The notes: a model not told the origin generated them from the sequence alone. 14,607 bases of DNA from Dermatophilaceae bacterium (GCA_013361975.1 JABFXB010000016.1:1-14607), one strand, 5' to 3'; positions 7,652 through 14,607 are shown, counted from the first letter of the stretch. Translations and numbers: made by a program.

Positions 7652-9223
7652 TCAGGCGCGACGCAGCGAGGACAGCAGCTCCGGCGCGCGGCGGTCGTAG
7701 ATGCGGGCTCCCAAGGTTCCGCCCAGCACCGCGGCCCCTCCCCCGACGACGGCCCCGAGCAGGGCGACCCCCCACGCCGCCGCGGTCGAGCCGCCCCAGG
7801 CGGCTCGTGCGAGGAGCAGGACCGGGGACGCCAGGGCCAGCGTTGCGACGCTGGCGACGGACTGGGCGAGGACCGCGATGCCTGCGGCCCCGGGTGGGGC
7901 GCCGAAGGGGCTCGCGCCGGGCTCGGGCACCGGATACGGCAGCACGACGCTCATCACGCTGGAGACGCCGAGCCCGGCACCCAGCAGCGCCGCGGAGACG
8001 CCGAAGGCGGCGGGCATCAGGCCCCAGTCGCCGCTCACCCCGACCCCGAGCACCGTGTAGACGGGCACGAGCACCAGCGCGAGCAGCAGGTCGGGGACGC
8101 CTCTGCCCTGCCTGTCGTCGGCGCCGGTCGTGCCCGACGCGACGTGCAGCCACAGGGCCTCCGAGTCGTAGGACACCGAGTTGTGCCCGCTCCACCCGAT
8201 GAGGAAGGCGAGGAGCGGGCCCATGAGCAGCGGCGTCCACGTCAGGTCCGTCGTGAAGAACAGGACGAGGAGCGCCAGCGGCAGCACCGGTGTCATCGCC
8301 ATGCTGATCTGGTAGCGCGGGTCTCTCCGCCAGTAGGTGAGGACCCGGGCGGCGACCGCGCCGGACGCCGTGCCGGGGAGCCGGGCCAGGAGCCCGAGGT
8401 CGTCGCCGGCGGACGCACCGGAGTCGGCACGAGAGACGGCTCGCGGATTCTCCACCTGCGCCCGCAGGACGCGCGACCAGAGGGCGACCACGCCGAGGAG
8501 CAGCCCTGCGGCGAGCGCGAACCGCAAGGCGCCCACGAGGGGCCGCCCCGCGGCCACGTCGCCCGGGGCCGCCCAGGCCCACCCGAGCGGTGACCAGGCG
8601 ACGACCTGCGCTGCCGTCCGAGCAGCCGGTCCGAGGCCGCCACCCAGGTTGGCCACGATGGCGGCCGTCGGCGCGACGAGTCCGAAGAGGACGAGTCCGA
8701 GCACGGCCACGACGTCGCGGCCCCTGCGGCTCGACAGCGCGCTGGTGAGCAGCGCGCAGACCCAGCGGCTCGTCGTGATGGCGGTGAGCAGCCCGACCGC
8801 GCTCGAGGCGACGGCCACGAGCGTCGACGCGAGCGTGTGCGACCAGGCGAAGACGACGCCTGTCACCAGCACGAGCGAGGCGATCGAGGGCAGGCTCACC
8901 AGGGCCGCGACGACCAGGCCCAGGGCGAGGTCGCGGTGGGGAACGGCGTACGTGGCGAAGCGACCCGGGTCGAGCGTCGGGTCGGAGCCGAAGGAGAACA
9001 GCGGGACGACCGTCCAGAGGACCGTCCCGGCGGCCCCGGCCAGCGGGATCACCACCTGCGCCGCCTCCAGCGAACTGCGGAACGAACCCAGGATGACCGC
9101 GAGCCCCGCGACGAGGAACGAGAAGTAGACGATGCCCACGACGGCGCCGATCGCCTGGGTGCGGCTGCGACGGAAGATGTTGCGCAGCAACGCCAGCTTC
9201 AGTCGGACGAGGTGCGCAACCAC
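7652..9223 (-). CDS. ABC transporter permease, about 12 membrane helices
   Basis: This 523-residue protein is mostly hydrophobic. After a basic N-terminal segment (LVRLKLALLRNIFRRSR) come about twelve predicted membrane helices, in paired groups across the whole length. A central loop contains SYDSEALWLHVASG, a type of motif seen in large actinobacterial ABC-2-like permeases. The start chosen is the GTG at 9223, which overlaps the end of the ATPase gene by 25 bases and is preceded by GGTGGTGGGAC. The reading frame stays open far upstream, but that part lies across the ATPase gene and is a shadow. It should form the membrane half of an exporter with the preceding ATPase. The substrate cannot be deduced. 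Confidence 0.85.
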   Translation of the reverse strand: MVAHLVRLKLALLRNIFRRSRTQAIGAVVGIVYFSFLVAGLAVILGSFRSSLEAAQVVIPLAGAAGTVLWTVVPLFSFGSDPTLDPGRFATYAVPHRDLALGLVVAALVSLPSIASLVLVTGVVFAWSHTLASTLVAVASSAVGLLTAITTSRWVCALLTSALSSRRGRDVVAVLGLVLFGLVAPTAAIVANLGGGLGPAARTAAQVVAWSPLGWAWAAPGDVAAGRPLVGALRFALAAGLLLGVVALWSRVLRAQVENPRAVSRADSGASAGDDLGLLARLPGTASGAVAARVLTYWRRDPRYQISMAMTPVLPLALLVLFFTTDLTWTPLLMGPLLAFLIGWSGHNSVSYDSEALWLHVASGTTGADDRQGRGVPDLLLALVLVPVYTVLGVGVSGDWGLMPAAFGVSAALLGAGLGVSSVMSVVLPYPVPEPGASPFGAPPGAAGIAVLAQSVASVATLALASPVLLLARAAWGGSTAAAWGVALLGAVVGGGAAVLGGTLGARIYDRRAPELLSSLRRA

Positions 9224-10005
9224 GACAGTCCCACCACCTCGGTGGAGCCGCCGACGAGGTCGACGAACCGCTCCTCGAGCGACTGGCCGCCACGGACGTC
9301 GTCGAGGCCGCCCGCTGCCAGCACCTCTCCGTCGGAGATGACCGCGACGTGAGTGCACGTGCGCTCGACCAGGTCCATGACGTGGCTCGAGAGCACGACG
9401 GTGCCGCCCGACTCGACGTAGCCCGACAGGATGCGGCGGATCGTCGCTGCCGAGATCGGGTCGACGGCCTCGAACGGCTCGTCGAGGACCAGCACCCGCG
9501 GGCCGTGGACCAGCGCGGAGGCGAGCGTGACCTTCTTGGTCATCCCGGCCGAGTAGTCGACGACGAGCTTGCCCTGCGCGTCCGCCAGCCCGAGGGCGGT
9601 GACGAGCTCGGCGGCCCGCTCCGACGCGAGCTCGCGCGACATGCCGCGCAGCAGGCCGGCATACGTGATGAGCTGGAGGCCGGTGAGGCGGTCGAAGAGC
9701 CTGAGGCCGTCGGGCAGCACGCCGAGCAGCCGCTTGGCGGCCACGGGGTCGGCCCACACGTCGCGGCCCAGCACGAAGGCCTGCCCAGCGTCGGGCCGCA
9801 GCAGACCCGTGACCATCGACAGCGTCGTCGTCTTGCCCGCCCCGTTGGGTCCGACGAGGCCGAAGAACGAGCCGCGGGGCACGTCGAGGTCGATGCCCTT
9901 CACCGCGACGACGTCACCGAAACGCTTGCCGAGGCCACGCATGGCGATGGCGGGTCCCTCATTCGGATCACCTTGCGGCGCAGGCAGATCCGTGGTGTCG
10001 CTCAT
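9199..10005 (-). CDS. ABC transporter ATP-binding protein
   Basis: This 268-residue ATPase energises the permease encoded directly downstream. Walker A is GPNGAGKTTT (residues 52-61), Walker B is VLVLDEP (171-177) with catalytic Glu176, the signature is YSAGM (151-155), and the H-loop His is 208 in LSSH. Two regions deviate from the usual consensus. The Q-loop reads LPDG (97-100), with Asp99 where Gln is expected, and the D-loop region reads FEAVDP instead of TxGLDP. The start is the ATG at 10005, 22 bases after the stop of the hydrolase gene, with only a weak ribosome binding site (GGCGGGC). The frame is open further upstream, but that part overlaps the hydrolase. The substrate is unknown; the family includes drug, lipid and lantibiotic exporters. 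Confidence 0.93.
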   Translation of the reverse strand: MSDTTDLPAPQGDPNEGPAIAMRGLGKRFGDVVAVKGIDLDVPRGSFFGLVGPNGAGKTTTLSMVTGLLRPDAGQAFVLGRDVWADPVAAKRLLGVLPDGLRLFDRLTGLQLITYAGLLRGMSRELASERAAELVTALGLADAQGKLVVDYSAGMTKKVTLASALVHGPRVLVLDEPFEAVDPISAATIRRILSGYVESGGTVVLSSHVMDLVERTCTHVAVISDGEVLAAGGLDDVRGGQSLEERFVDLVGGSTEVVGLSWLRTSSD

Positions 10006-10027
10006 GGTGCGCCCGCCGAGCGCGCGG

Positions 10028-10681
10028 TCAGAACGTCGCCGACTCGGCATCGCGGAGGGGGGTGTAGGTGAGGCCGTCGACACCGCTGAACTGCTCGATG
10101 TGGCCGGAGTACATCCGGTGACCGACGTCGCTGAGCAGCGCGTCGTGGATCGGGATGAACACCTTGGGCGCGATGCGGCCGACGAAGGCGATCGAGTCGC
10201 GGCTGGCCGCCCACGGGGCGTTGAGGGGGTGCGCGAGCACGTCGACGTCGCCCGGCTCACCGTCGTACGCGTCACCGGGGTGGAACAAGGACGGCTCGCC
10301 GTCGGCGCGCAGCACGAGACCGACGTTGGGGATGCGCGGCATGTCGGGGTGGTTGAAGGCGTGGAGCTCACCCACCGGGGTCACCCGGACCTCGCCGACA
10401 GCGAAGTCCTCGCCCTGCCTCGAGGGGACCGCCGCGAGACCCTCCTCGCGAAGCTTCTCGGCCGTCAGCGGGTCGGTGTGGACGGTGGCCGACGGGTTGG
10501 CCCGGACGAGGCCGGCCGCCCGGTCGGGGTCGAAGTGGTCGGCGTGGTTGTGCGTCACCAGGATCGCGTCGAGCTCGGTGAGCTGCTCGAAGCCGGTCGA
10601 GAAGGTGCCCGGGTCGATGAGGAGGCGTCGACCGGCGATCTCGACGAGGAGGCAGGCATGTCCGAGATGAGTCACGCGCAT
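10028..10681 (-). CDS. Metallo-beta-lactamase-fold hydrolase, UlaG-like
   Basis: This 217-residue cytoplasmic protein begins MRVTHLGHACLLVE, typical of the UlaG/YtkL-like branch of the fold. The metal site is THNHADHFD (His44, His46, Asp48, His49), followed by His107, Asp137 in HPGDAY and His179 in IPIHD. These supply the usual two-metal ligand set. The start ATG at 10681 is preceded by AGGTGG at suitable spacing. The gene lies 22 bases before the ABC ATPase and is probably co-transcribed with it. The fold hydrolyses lactones, phosphodiesters or other esters, and the true substrate cannot be read from the sequence. Confidence 0.92.
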   Translation of the reverse strand: MRVTHLGHACLLVEIAGRRLLIDPGTFSTGFEQLTELDAILVTHNHADHFDPDRAAGLVRANPSATVHTDPLTAEKLREEGLAAVPSRQGEDFAVGEVRVTPVGELHAFNHPDMPRIPNVGLVLRADGEPSLFHPGDAYDGEPGDVDVLAHPLNAPWAASRDSIAFVGRIAPKVFIPIHDALLSDVGHRMYSGHIEQFSGVDGLTYTPLRDAESATF

Positions 10682-10828
10682 GTGACCACCTAACCACGCG
10701 CCCCGGCGATCGCAACGCCGCGGCGGCGTCAGGCGCCCGGGGGCGGGTCGCTCCGGAGAACGAGACCCGCACTGCGGGAGTCACCCACGACAGCCGGCCG
10801 GGGCGCCGCGGGAAGGGCGGCCGGGAGG

Positions 10829-11935
10829 TCAGTGCGGCCGACGCTCTGCGGCCTGGGCCACCGCCTGCTTGTCGACGTCGGTCATCGCGCGGGTATCGCG
10901 CGGCTCGGCGAAGGGCTCGAGGTCCTCGGGCACCCCGGCCGCGATGGCGCGGCCCCGGTCGAGCTCGGCGTTCACCTCTGCGCCGAGCAGGATGGCGACG
11001 TTCGTGAGCCACAGCCAGACGAGGAAGACGACGACACCCGCCAGGGAGCCGTACGTCTTGTTGTACGAGGAGAAGTAGGCGACGTACACCGCGAAGAGGC
11101 CCGAGACGACGAGCCAGATCACCACGGCGATGATGCCACCGGGACTGACCCACTTGACGCCTCCCTGGCGTGCGTTCGGGCTGGCCCAGAAGAGCACTGC
11201 GAAGAGCACCGACACGAGCAGCAGCAGCACCGGCCACTTGAGGATGTTCCACAGCATCAGGCCGGTGTCGCCGGCGCCGACCAACTGGCCGATCTGCCTG
11301 GCCACAGGGCCGCTCACCACCACGATGACGGCACTGATCACCATGACGACGACGGCGAAGACCGTCACGCCGATGCGGATCGGGATGGTCTTCCAGATCG
11401 GGCGGCCCTCGGGGATGTCGTAGACGACGTTCGAGGCGCGCATGAAGGCGGACACGTAGCCCGAAGCGGACCAGAGCGCGACCAGCAGGCCGACCACGGC
11501 ACCGAGCCCCGCGCTCGTGCGGTTGGCCTGGGCCTGTGCGATGAGGGTGCGCACGAACTCGGCGCTGGACCCCGGGGCCACGGCCTGAACCTGGTCGATC
11601 ACCTGCGCGGTGGCGTCCTTGCCGAGGAGGCCGAGAGCGGCCACGAGCACGACGAGCGCCGGCGCGATGGACAGCAGTCCGTAGTAGGTGAGCGACGCGG
11701 CAAGATCCGTGAGGTTGTCACGCTTGAACTCGCGGCGGGCGCGCTTGACGACCGCGAGCAGCGAAGGCTTCGACAGGTCGGTCGGCGCGTCGGGTTCGGA
11801 GCGAGGTCCGGAGTCCGATCGGGAGTCGAGCTCGGACTCGGTGCGGGGCCCGGTGTCGGGCTCGGTGTCAGGCCCGGTGTCAGGCTCGGTGGCGCTCGGG
11901 CGCTGGCGGCTGTCGCCGCTGGGGGTCGGAGACAT
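10829..11935 (-). CDS. YihY/virulence factor BrkB family inner membrane protein
   Basis: This 368-residue protein has a low-complexity acidic N-terminus (about residues 1-55, rich in Asp, Glu, Pro, Ser, Thr) and then six membrane helices (about 80-325). Family hallmarks are LTYYGLLSIAPALVVL in the first helix, KTYGSLAGVVVFLVWLWL before the last, and the closing GAEVNAELDR. The N-terminal part contains an imprecise 12-bp DNA repeat (about 11840-11890) giving the SDTGP/EPDTGP pattern. The family is widespread and its molecular role is not settled, although it has been linked to export and envelope functions. The start at 11935 has no strong ribosome binding site. An unrecognised 59-residue gene lies 95 bases upstream on the same strand. 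Confidence 0.92.
   Translation of the reverse strand: MSPTPSGDSRQRPSATEPDTGPDTEPDTGPRTESELDSRSDSGPRSEPDAPTDLSKPSLLAVVKRARREFKRDNLTDLAASLTYYGLLSIAPALVVLVAALGLLGKDATAQVIDQVQAVAPGSSAEFVRTLIAQAQANRTSAGLGAVVGLLVALWSASGYVSAFMRASNVVYDIPEGRPIWKTIPIRIGVTVFAVVVMVISAVIVVVSGPVARQIGQLVGAGDTGLMLWNILKWPVLLLLVSVLFAVLFWASPNARQGGVKWVSPGGIIAVVIWLVVSGLFAVYVAYFSSYNKTYGSLAGVVVFLVWLWLTNVAILLGAEVNAELDRGRAIAAGVPEDLEPFAEPRDTRAMTDVDKQAVAQAAERRPH
11840..11890. repeat. Imperfect 12-bp tandem repeat in the BrkB gene
   Basis: About four imperfect copies of the unit CGGTGTCGGGCT/CGGTGTCAGGCC encode alternating DT(E/G)P tetrapeptides in the disordered acidic N-terminus. The 12-bp period keeps the frame. Confidence 0.65.
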
Positions 11936-12030
11936 ACCGTTGGCGTACCCGGTCGGACGGCCCTCCTACCGGGCGTGTCACACCGGACCGACCTGTCCGG
12001 ACGGCCGGCGCAGACGTCAGCCGCACCGGC

Positions 12031-12210
12031 TCACTGGCAGCGCCACATGCCCGAGGAGCGCCCCGTGTGGGTGGCGCCGTGACGGCTGCGCAGGGGGGCG
12101 ACGACGCTCGTGGCGCAGGCCTGAGTCAGGCGCTCGATGATCGCTTCGCGCTCACTGCCGGTCATCACCGTCACCGCGGTGTCGTCGTCAACCAGCGTCG
12201 GTGCGCTCAT
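12031..12210 (-). CDS. Small hypothetical protein, 59 aa
   Basis: The reading frame ATG 12210 to TGA 12031 gives a protein starting MSAPTLVDDD and ending GMWRCQ. It was found by reading the minus strand directly, because it is short. AGGAG lies at 12217-12221, exactly 6 bases before the ATG, one of the clearest ribosome binding sites in this window. The N-terminal half is acidic with a short amphipathic stretch (EREAIIERLTQ). The C-terminal half is basic with two Cys in all (CATSVV and WRCQ). Codons end in G or C at most positions. I do not recognise a family. Upstream lie an inverted repeat and three GTGCAAG boxes, which may control it. Confidence 0.5.
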   Translation of the reverse strand: MSAPTLVDDDTAVTVMTGSEREAIIERLTQACATSVVAPLRSRHGATHTGRSSGMWRCQ

Positions 12211-12259
12211 GCGATTCTCCTGCTCAGGGGTCTGCCGACGGTCGGGCTCGTCGGTGCTG

Positions 12260-12340
12260 GTGCAAGGTGTACCAGTCGAATTCGGGCATTACGTCGTAAA
12301 TGCCCGAATTGGTGCAAGAAAGTCCAAAGAAATGTGCAAG
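12260..12340. promoter_or_regulatory. Three GTGCAAG direct repeats around an inverted repeat
   Basis: The heptamer GTGCAAG occurs at 12260-12266, 12312-12318 and 12334-12340, all in the same orientation (CTTGCAC on the minus strand). The spacings are 52 and 22 bases, close to five and two helical turns. The boxes flank and follow the inverted repeat at 12279-12310. The segment is AT-richer than its surroundings and lies 50-130 bases upstream of the 59-residue gene. This suggests a regulator-binding region, but no specific factor can be named. Confidence 0.42.
12279..12310. promoter_or_regulatory. 12-bp perfect inverted repeat, candidate operator
   Basis: Arms AATTCGGGCATT (12279-12290) and AATGCCCGAATT (12299-12310) are exact reverse complements separated by ACGTCGTA. 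With one unpaired T the complementarity extends to about 15 bases per arm. Such a dyad in AT-rich DNA is typical of a dimeric repressor site upstream of a gene; it could also form an RNA hairpin if transcribed. Confidence 0.5.
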
Positions 12341-12483
12341 GGGGCCGATCGGAGGTTTCCGCGTTCTTCCGCCGGCGTCGGCGTCGCGTGGCACCGTGGT
12401 CAATGCCTCCACACCGCAAGGTGCGGGAGGACCACCGGACGAGGGCGCTGCGGGCAGCGACTGCGCCCCGGCGGTGGAGGTGG

Positions 12484-12526
12484 GCGCTGCCGACTCCAGG
12501 GGCAGGGAGTCGGCAGCGCTGCCCCT
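12484..12526 (-). terminator. Hairpin with nested complementary segments after copCD, possible pseudoknot terminator
   Basis: A 14-bp inverted repeat (12484-12497 and 12506-12519, loop of 8) lies 43 bases downstream of the CopC-CopD stop on the minus strand. Its loop sequence (12498-12505) is complementary to 12519-12526 (AGGGGCAG/CTGCCCCT, 8 bp). In the RNA the order is A-B-A'-B'. No U tract follows the minus-strand 3' side. It most likely ends or shapes the copCD mRNA 3' end. Confidence 0.55.
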
Positions 12527-12562
12527 CCTGTGCACCTCTCGGGGACGACAGTCGTTGCACGA

Positions 12563-14197
12563 TCAGGGAGACACCTCGAGGTCCCCGGCGGCGACGACGG
12601 CCCGCTGGCTCGGGTCCTCGACGGTCAGCGTGGCCTTCCACGTGCCGCTGAGCGGGAAGGTGTAGCGGGCCTCCCAGAACGTCCCCCTGGCGGTGAGCGG
12701 AACGGGGATCGCTCCGACGCCCCGGCTCGGGTTGGCCAGCTTCAGGGCGACCCGCCGCACGGCGGCTGGCGCCCCATCGGCGGTCGACACCAGGACGCGC
12801 AGCGTGCTGCCGCGGGTCGTGGCGGGCAGCACGGCGAGCACCGCGCTTCGGCCGTCGCCGAGGGAGACCGTCACCTGTCGGTTGGCGTTCAGCGCCGACG
12901 TCGCGCCGGGACGCGGGCCGAGCGTCGACGCCGCGACCGTGGGCGGCGGCGTCGTCGTCCCGAGCACGGCGGTGACGGCCAGCACCGAGACGGTCAGGAG
13001 TGCCTCGGCCCGCACCGACAGGAGCGGGGACCGGCTGCGCCCGAGCTGGCGCCGCGAGACGGCGGCCGCACCGAGGGCGGTGGCGACGAGCGCGAGCTTC
13101 GCCGACAGCAGCAGCCCGTAGCGGGTGAGGACGAGCTGCTCGACGGCATGCACGTGCTGGACCGAGTTGAGCAGTCCGGTGGCGACCAGCGCCAGCACCG
13201 AAGCCATGGCGAGCCTCGAGAAGTCGAGCAGCGCGCGCCGCTCGACGGACCGCCCCACCAGGACGAGGACGACGAGCCCGCCGACCCACACCGCGCCGGT
13301 CAGGGCGTGCACGGACACCACGGCGAGATCGACGGGCGAGCCGGACGCGGCCCCGTGGCCCGACGCGGCGATCGTGACCGCCACACCGGCGATGACGACA
13401 GGCACGAGCCGGCGCCGAACGCGGCTCGTGACTGCCGGCAGCCGCCAGGCCAAGGCTGCGAGGACGCCGTAGAGCGCGATCCTCCACACCGTCGCCAGCC
13501 CGAAGGGGGTGCCAAGCGTGTCCCGCACCAGCGGCGGGTCGAGCAGGTCGGCGAGGGGACGCCCGGCGGCATACGGGCCTTGTGCGAGCAGGCTCGCCAG
13601 CGCGAAGACGGCGCCCCCGGCGATGCCAGCGCGCGCCATACGCTGCAGCGCCGGGTCGTGCCTCGCGCCTCCGGCACACCAGAGCAGGAAGGCCACCACA
13701 CCGGCGATCGCGGTCAGCGCGAGGTAGCCGCCCAGCCGGGCGACCACCACGTATGCCGGTGCGGTCGAGGATCGCCCGGACGACGCGGCGCCGACGGTGT
13801 CGGGCAGGGCCGCCGGGGCGGCTCCGACACCGAAGGTGAAGGCACCGTCGACCGGGTGCCCGTCCGAGGAGACGACGCGCCACGTCACGACGTAGGCGCC
13901 CCTGCCGAGGGACGGCGGCATCGGCCAGGTGACCGTTCGACCGGACGCGACGGGCTCGGGAGTGGCGAGCGTCCGTCCTGAGCCGTCGAGGAGGCGCAGG
14001 CCACCGGCGACGAGGTCGACCGACTCGGTGAAGGTCAGCTGGACCGACCGGGGCGGCGCCTCGAGGCGGGTCCCGCTCGCGGGCGTGCTGCTGACGAGCT
14101 CGGCATGGGCCCAAGCGGGCGTCGCCAGGGCGATGCCCGAGAGGGCCAGCGCCAGCGCGGCGAGGACCAGGCGCACGAGGCGTCGTGAGCGCTTCAT
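12563..14197 (-). CDS. CopC-CopD fusion copper resistance protein with a C-terminal YtkA/FixH-like domain
   Basis: The 544-residue protein has a signal peptide (residues 1-30, AWA/H cleavage). Mature His1 (residue 31, HAELVSSTP) begins a CopC domain. Together with Asp112 and His114 in SSDGHPV it gives the known His1/Asp/His copper(II) site. A Ser/Thr/Ala linker leads into a CopD region with about eight helices (about residues 155-430), including VHALTGAVWVGGL. A final beta-rich domain (about 445-544), with WEARYTFPLSGTWKATLTV, resembles YtkA/FixH-type modules often appended in actinobacteria. It probably binds copper outside and moves it across the membrane. The ATG at 14197 follows CGGAG at good spacing, 17 bases after the YcnI-like stop, so the two genes are very likely co-transcribed. 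Confidence 0.93.
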   Translation of the reverse strand: MKRSRRLVRLVLAALALALSGIALATPAWAHAELVSSTPASGTRLEAPPRSVQLTFTESVDLVAGGLRLLDGSGRTLATPEPVASGRTVTWPMPPSLGRGAYVVTWRVVSSDGHPVDGAFTFGVGAAPAALPDTVGAASSGRSSTAPAYVVVARLGGYLALTAIAGVVAFLLWCAGGARHDPALQRMARAGIAGGAVFALASLLAQGPYAAGRPLADLLDPPLVRDTLGTPFGLATVWRIALYGVLAALAWRLPAVTSRVRRRLVPVVIAGVAVTIAASGHGAASGSPVDLAVVSVHALTGAVWVGGLVVLVLVGRSVERRALLDFSRLAMASVLALVATGLLNSVQHVHAVEQLVLTRYGLLLSAKLALVATALGAAAVSRRQLGRSRSPLLSVRAEALLTVSVLAVTAVLGTTTPPPTVAASTLGPRPGATSALNANRQVTVSLGDGRSAVLAVLPATTRGSTLRVLVSTADGAPAAVRRVALKLANPSRGVGAIPVPLTARGTFWEARYTFPLSGTWKATLTVEDPSQRAVVAAGDLEVSP

Positions 14198-14214
14198 GGT
14201 CGGCTCCGCGGCCG

Positions 14215-14607
14215 TCAGGGCCGCGCGTCCTCGGGCGCCCGCACCGCGGTGTCTCCCGCGGTTGTTCCGTCGGCCGTGACCGGAGCCGCGTCGGCCGTGA
14301 CCGGAGCCGCGTCGGCCGTGACCGGAGCCGCGTCGGCCGCCGCAGGGCGGCCGCGACGCCACGCCGTAACGGCAGCCAGGAGCGAGACCACCAGCGCCGC
14401 ACCCGAGAGTGCCAGCGAGACGGTGCCGGCGCTGTCGGTGCCGGTCGCCTCGCGAGTGGTGGCCGCCGCCACCGGCGGGACGGCCCCCGCCGTGCCGCCG
14501 GGCGTGGACGTGGCTGTCGGACCGCTTTCCGGGGTGAGCTGCAGGACGGGGGCCGGGTGCTCGGGCTCGGTGGTCTTGTCGGCGCTGACCTCGTTCCAGC
14601 TGACGGT
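14215..14607 (-). CDS. C-terminal part of a YcnI-like (DUF1775) membrane-anchored protein (5' end outside the window)
   Basis: The frame is open to the right edge, so only the last 130 residues are visible. They begin with VSWNEVSADKTTEPEHPAP, a pattern typical of the end of the YcnI/DUF1775 domain. A Thr/Pro/Ala linker follows, then one membrane helix (about bases 14420-14360), then an intracellular Ala-rich tail. The tail holds a 21-bp tandem repeat encoding AAPVTAD. YcnI proteins bind copper and often sit next to CopC-CopD genes, as here. The link to copper is based on the visible end and on the neighbour. Confidence 0.8.
   Translation of the reverse strand, partial: TVSWNEVSADKTTEPEHPAPVLQLTPESGPTATSTPGGTAGAVPPVAAATTREATGTDSAGTVSLALSGAALVVSLLAAVTAWRRGRPAAADAAPVTADAAPVTADAAPVTADGTTAGDTAVRAPEDARP
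14269..14340. repeat. 21-bp tandem repeat in the YcnI-like tail, 3.4 copies
   Basis: Three identical copies of a 21-bp unit (14269-14289, 14290-14310, 14311-14331) and a partial copy (14332-14340) are seen. The unit is GTCGGCCGTGACCGGAGCC plus GC. Read on the minus strand it encodes AAPVTAD repeated in frame in the cytoplasmic tail after the membrane helix. The copies are perfect, unlike the rest of the gene. Confidence 0.92.

Larger units (their letters stand above)
12211..12562. other. Intergenic stretch upstream of the 59-residue gene and downstream of copCD
   Basis: No convincing gene was found. Minus-strand frames are open here, but their translations are Arg/Pro-rich except for a short stretch. 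The stretch contains the AT-rich operator-like block (12260-12340) and the large repeat structure at 12484-12526 described separately. Between them the sequence is plain GC-rich DNA. Confidence 0.55.

Noticed and set aside
10743..10770. Inverted repeat GCGGGTC/GACCCGC between the hydrolase and BrkB genes
   Set aside because: Only 7 bp with a 14-base loop and no U tract. It is too weak to call a terminator in this GC-rich DNA.
11983..12000. CCGGAC-6-GTCCGG dyad upstream of BrkB
   Set aside because: Six-base arms made almost entirely of G and C are expected by chance here, and no second copy was seen.
12137..13981. Plus-strand 614-codon frame opposite copCD
   Set aside because: The translation is Arg/Gly-rich and featureless, and the minus strand has a clear CopC-CopD protein.

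Overview
The window comes from a very GC-rich chromosome with strongly GC-biased third codon positions. The Thr/Pro-rich kinase-type tail, the BrkB protein, the YcnI/CopC-CopD pair and the fibronectin-type secreted enzyme all fit a Gram-positive actinobacterium, probably Micrococcales-like. The rank is an inference; there is no rRNA or other taxonomic marker. No tRNA, rRNA, CRISPR array, transposase or integrase was seen.

Layout: (1) Bases 2-673 (+) carry the C-terminal end of a single-pass membrane protein, probably a Ser/Thr protein kinase. It ends at a strong hairpin shared with the convergent neighbour. (2) Bases 812-6784 (-) encode a 1990-residue secreted protein: signal peptide, complete animal-type haem peroxidase domain with the key catalytic residues, RTX-type calcium-binding repeats, and five fibronectin type III domains. 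(3) Bases 6785-7651 hold no confidently identified gene. They contain a possible small upstream ORF with a 12-bp tandem repeat, an 18-bp perfect palindrome and a short hairpin. (4) Bases 7652-10681 (-) form a compact operon: metallo-beta-lactamase-fold hydrolase, ABC ATPase and ABC permease. (5) Bases 10829-11935 (-) encode a YihY/BrkB-family membrane protein. (6) Bases 12031-12210 (-) encode a 59-residue protein of unknown function with a very good ribosome binding site. Upstream of it lies an AT-rich segment with a 12-bp inverted repeat and three GTGCAAG boxes. (7) Bases 12563-14607 (-) hold a copper pair: the end of a YcnI-like (DUF1775) protein, then a CopC-CopD fusion. Its mRNA ends in an unusual A-B-A'-B' nested repeat that could form a pseudoknot or alternative terminators.

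Functional links: YcnI and CopC-CopD very likely act together in copper handling at the cell surface. The ABC ATPase and permease form one transporter, and the hydrolase is probably co-transcribed with them. The peroxidase is a stand-alone secreted enzyme. The best candidates for something undescribed are the small ORF touching the peroxidase start, the inverted-repeat/GTGCAAG region with its 59-residue gene, and the pseudoknot-like terminator.
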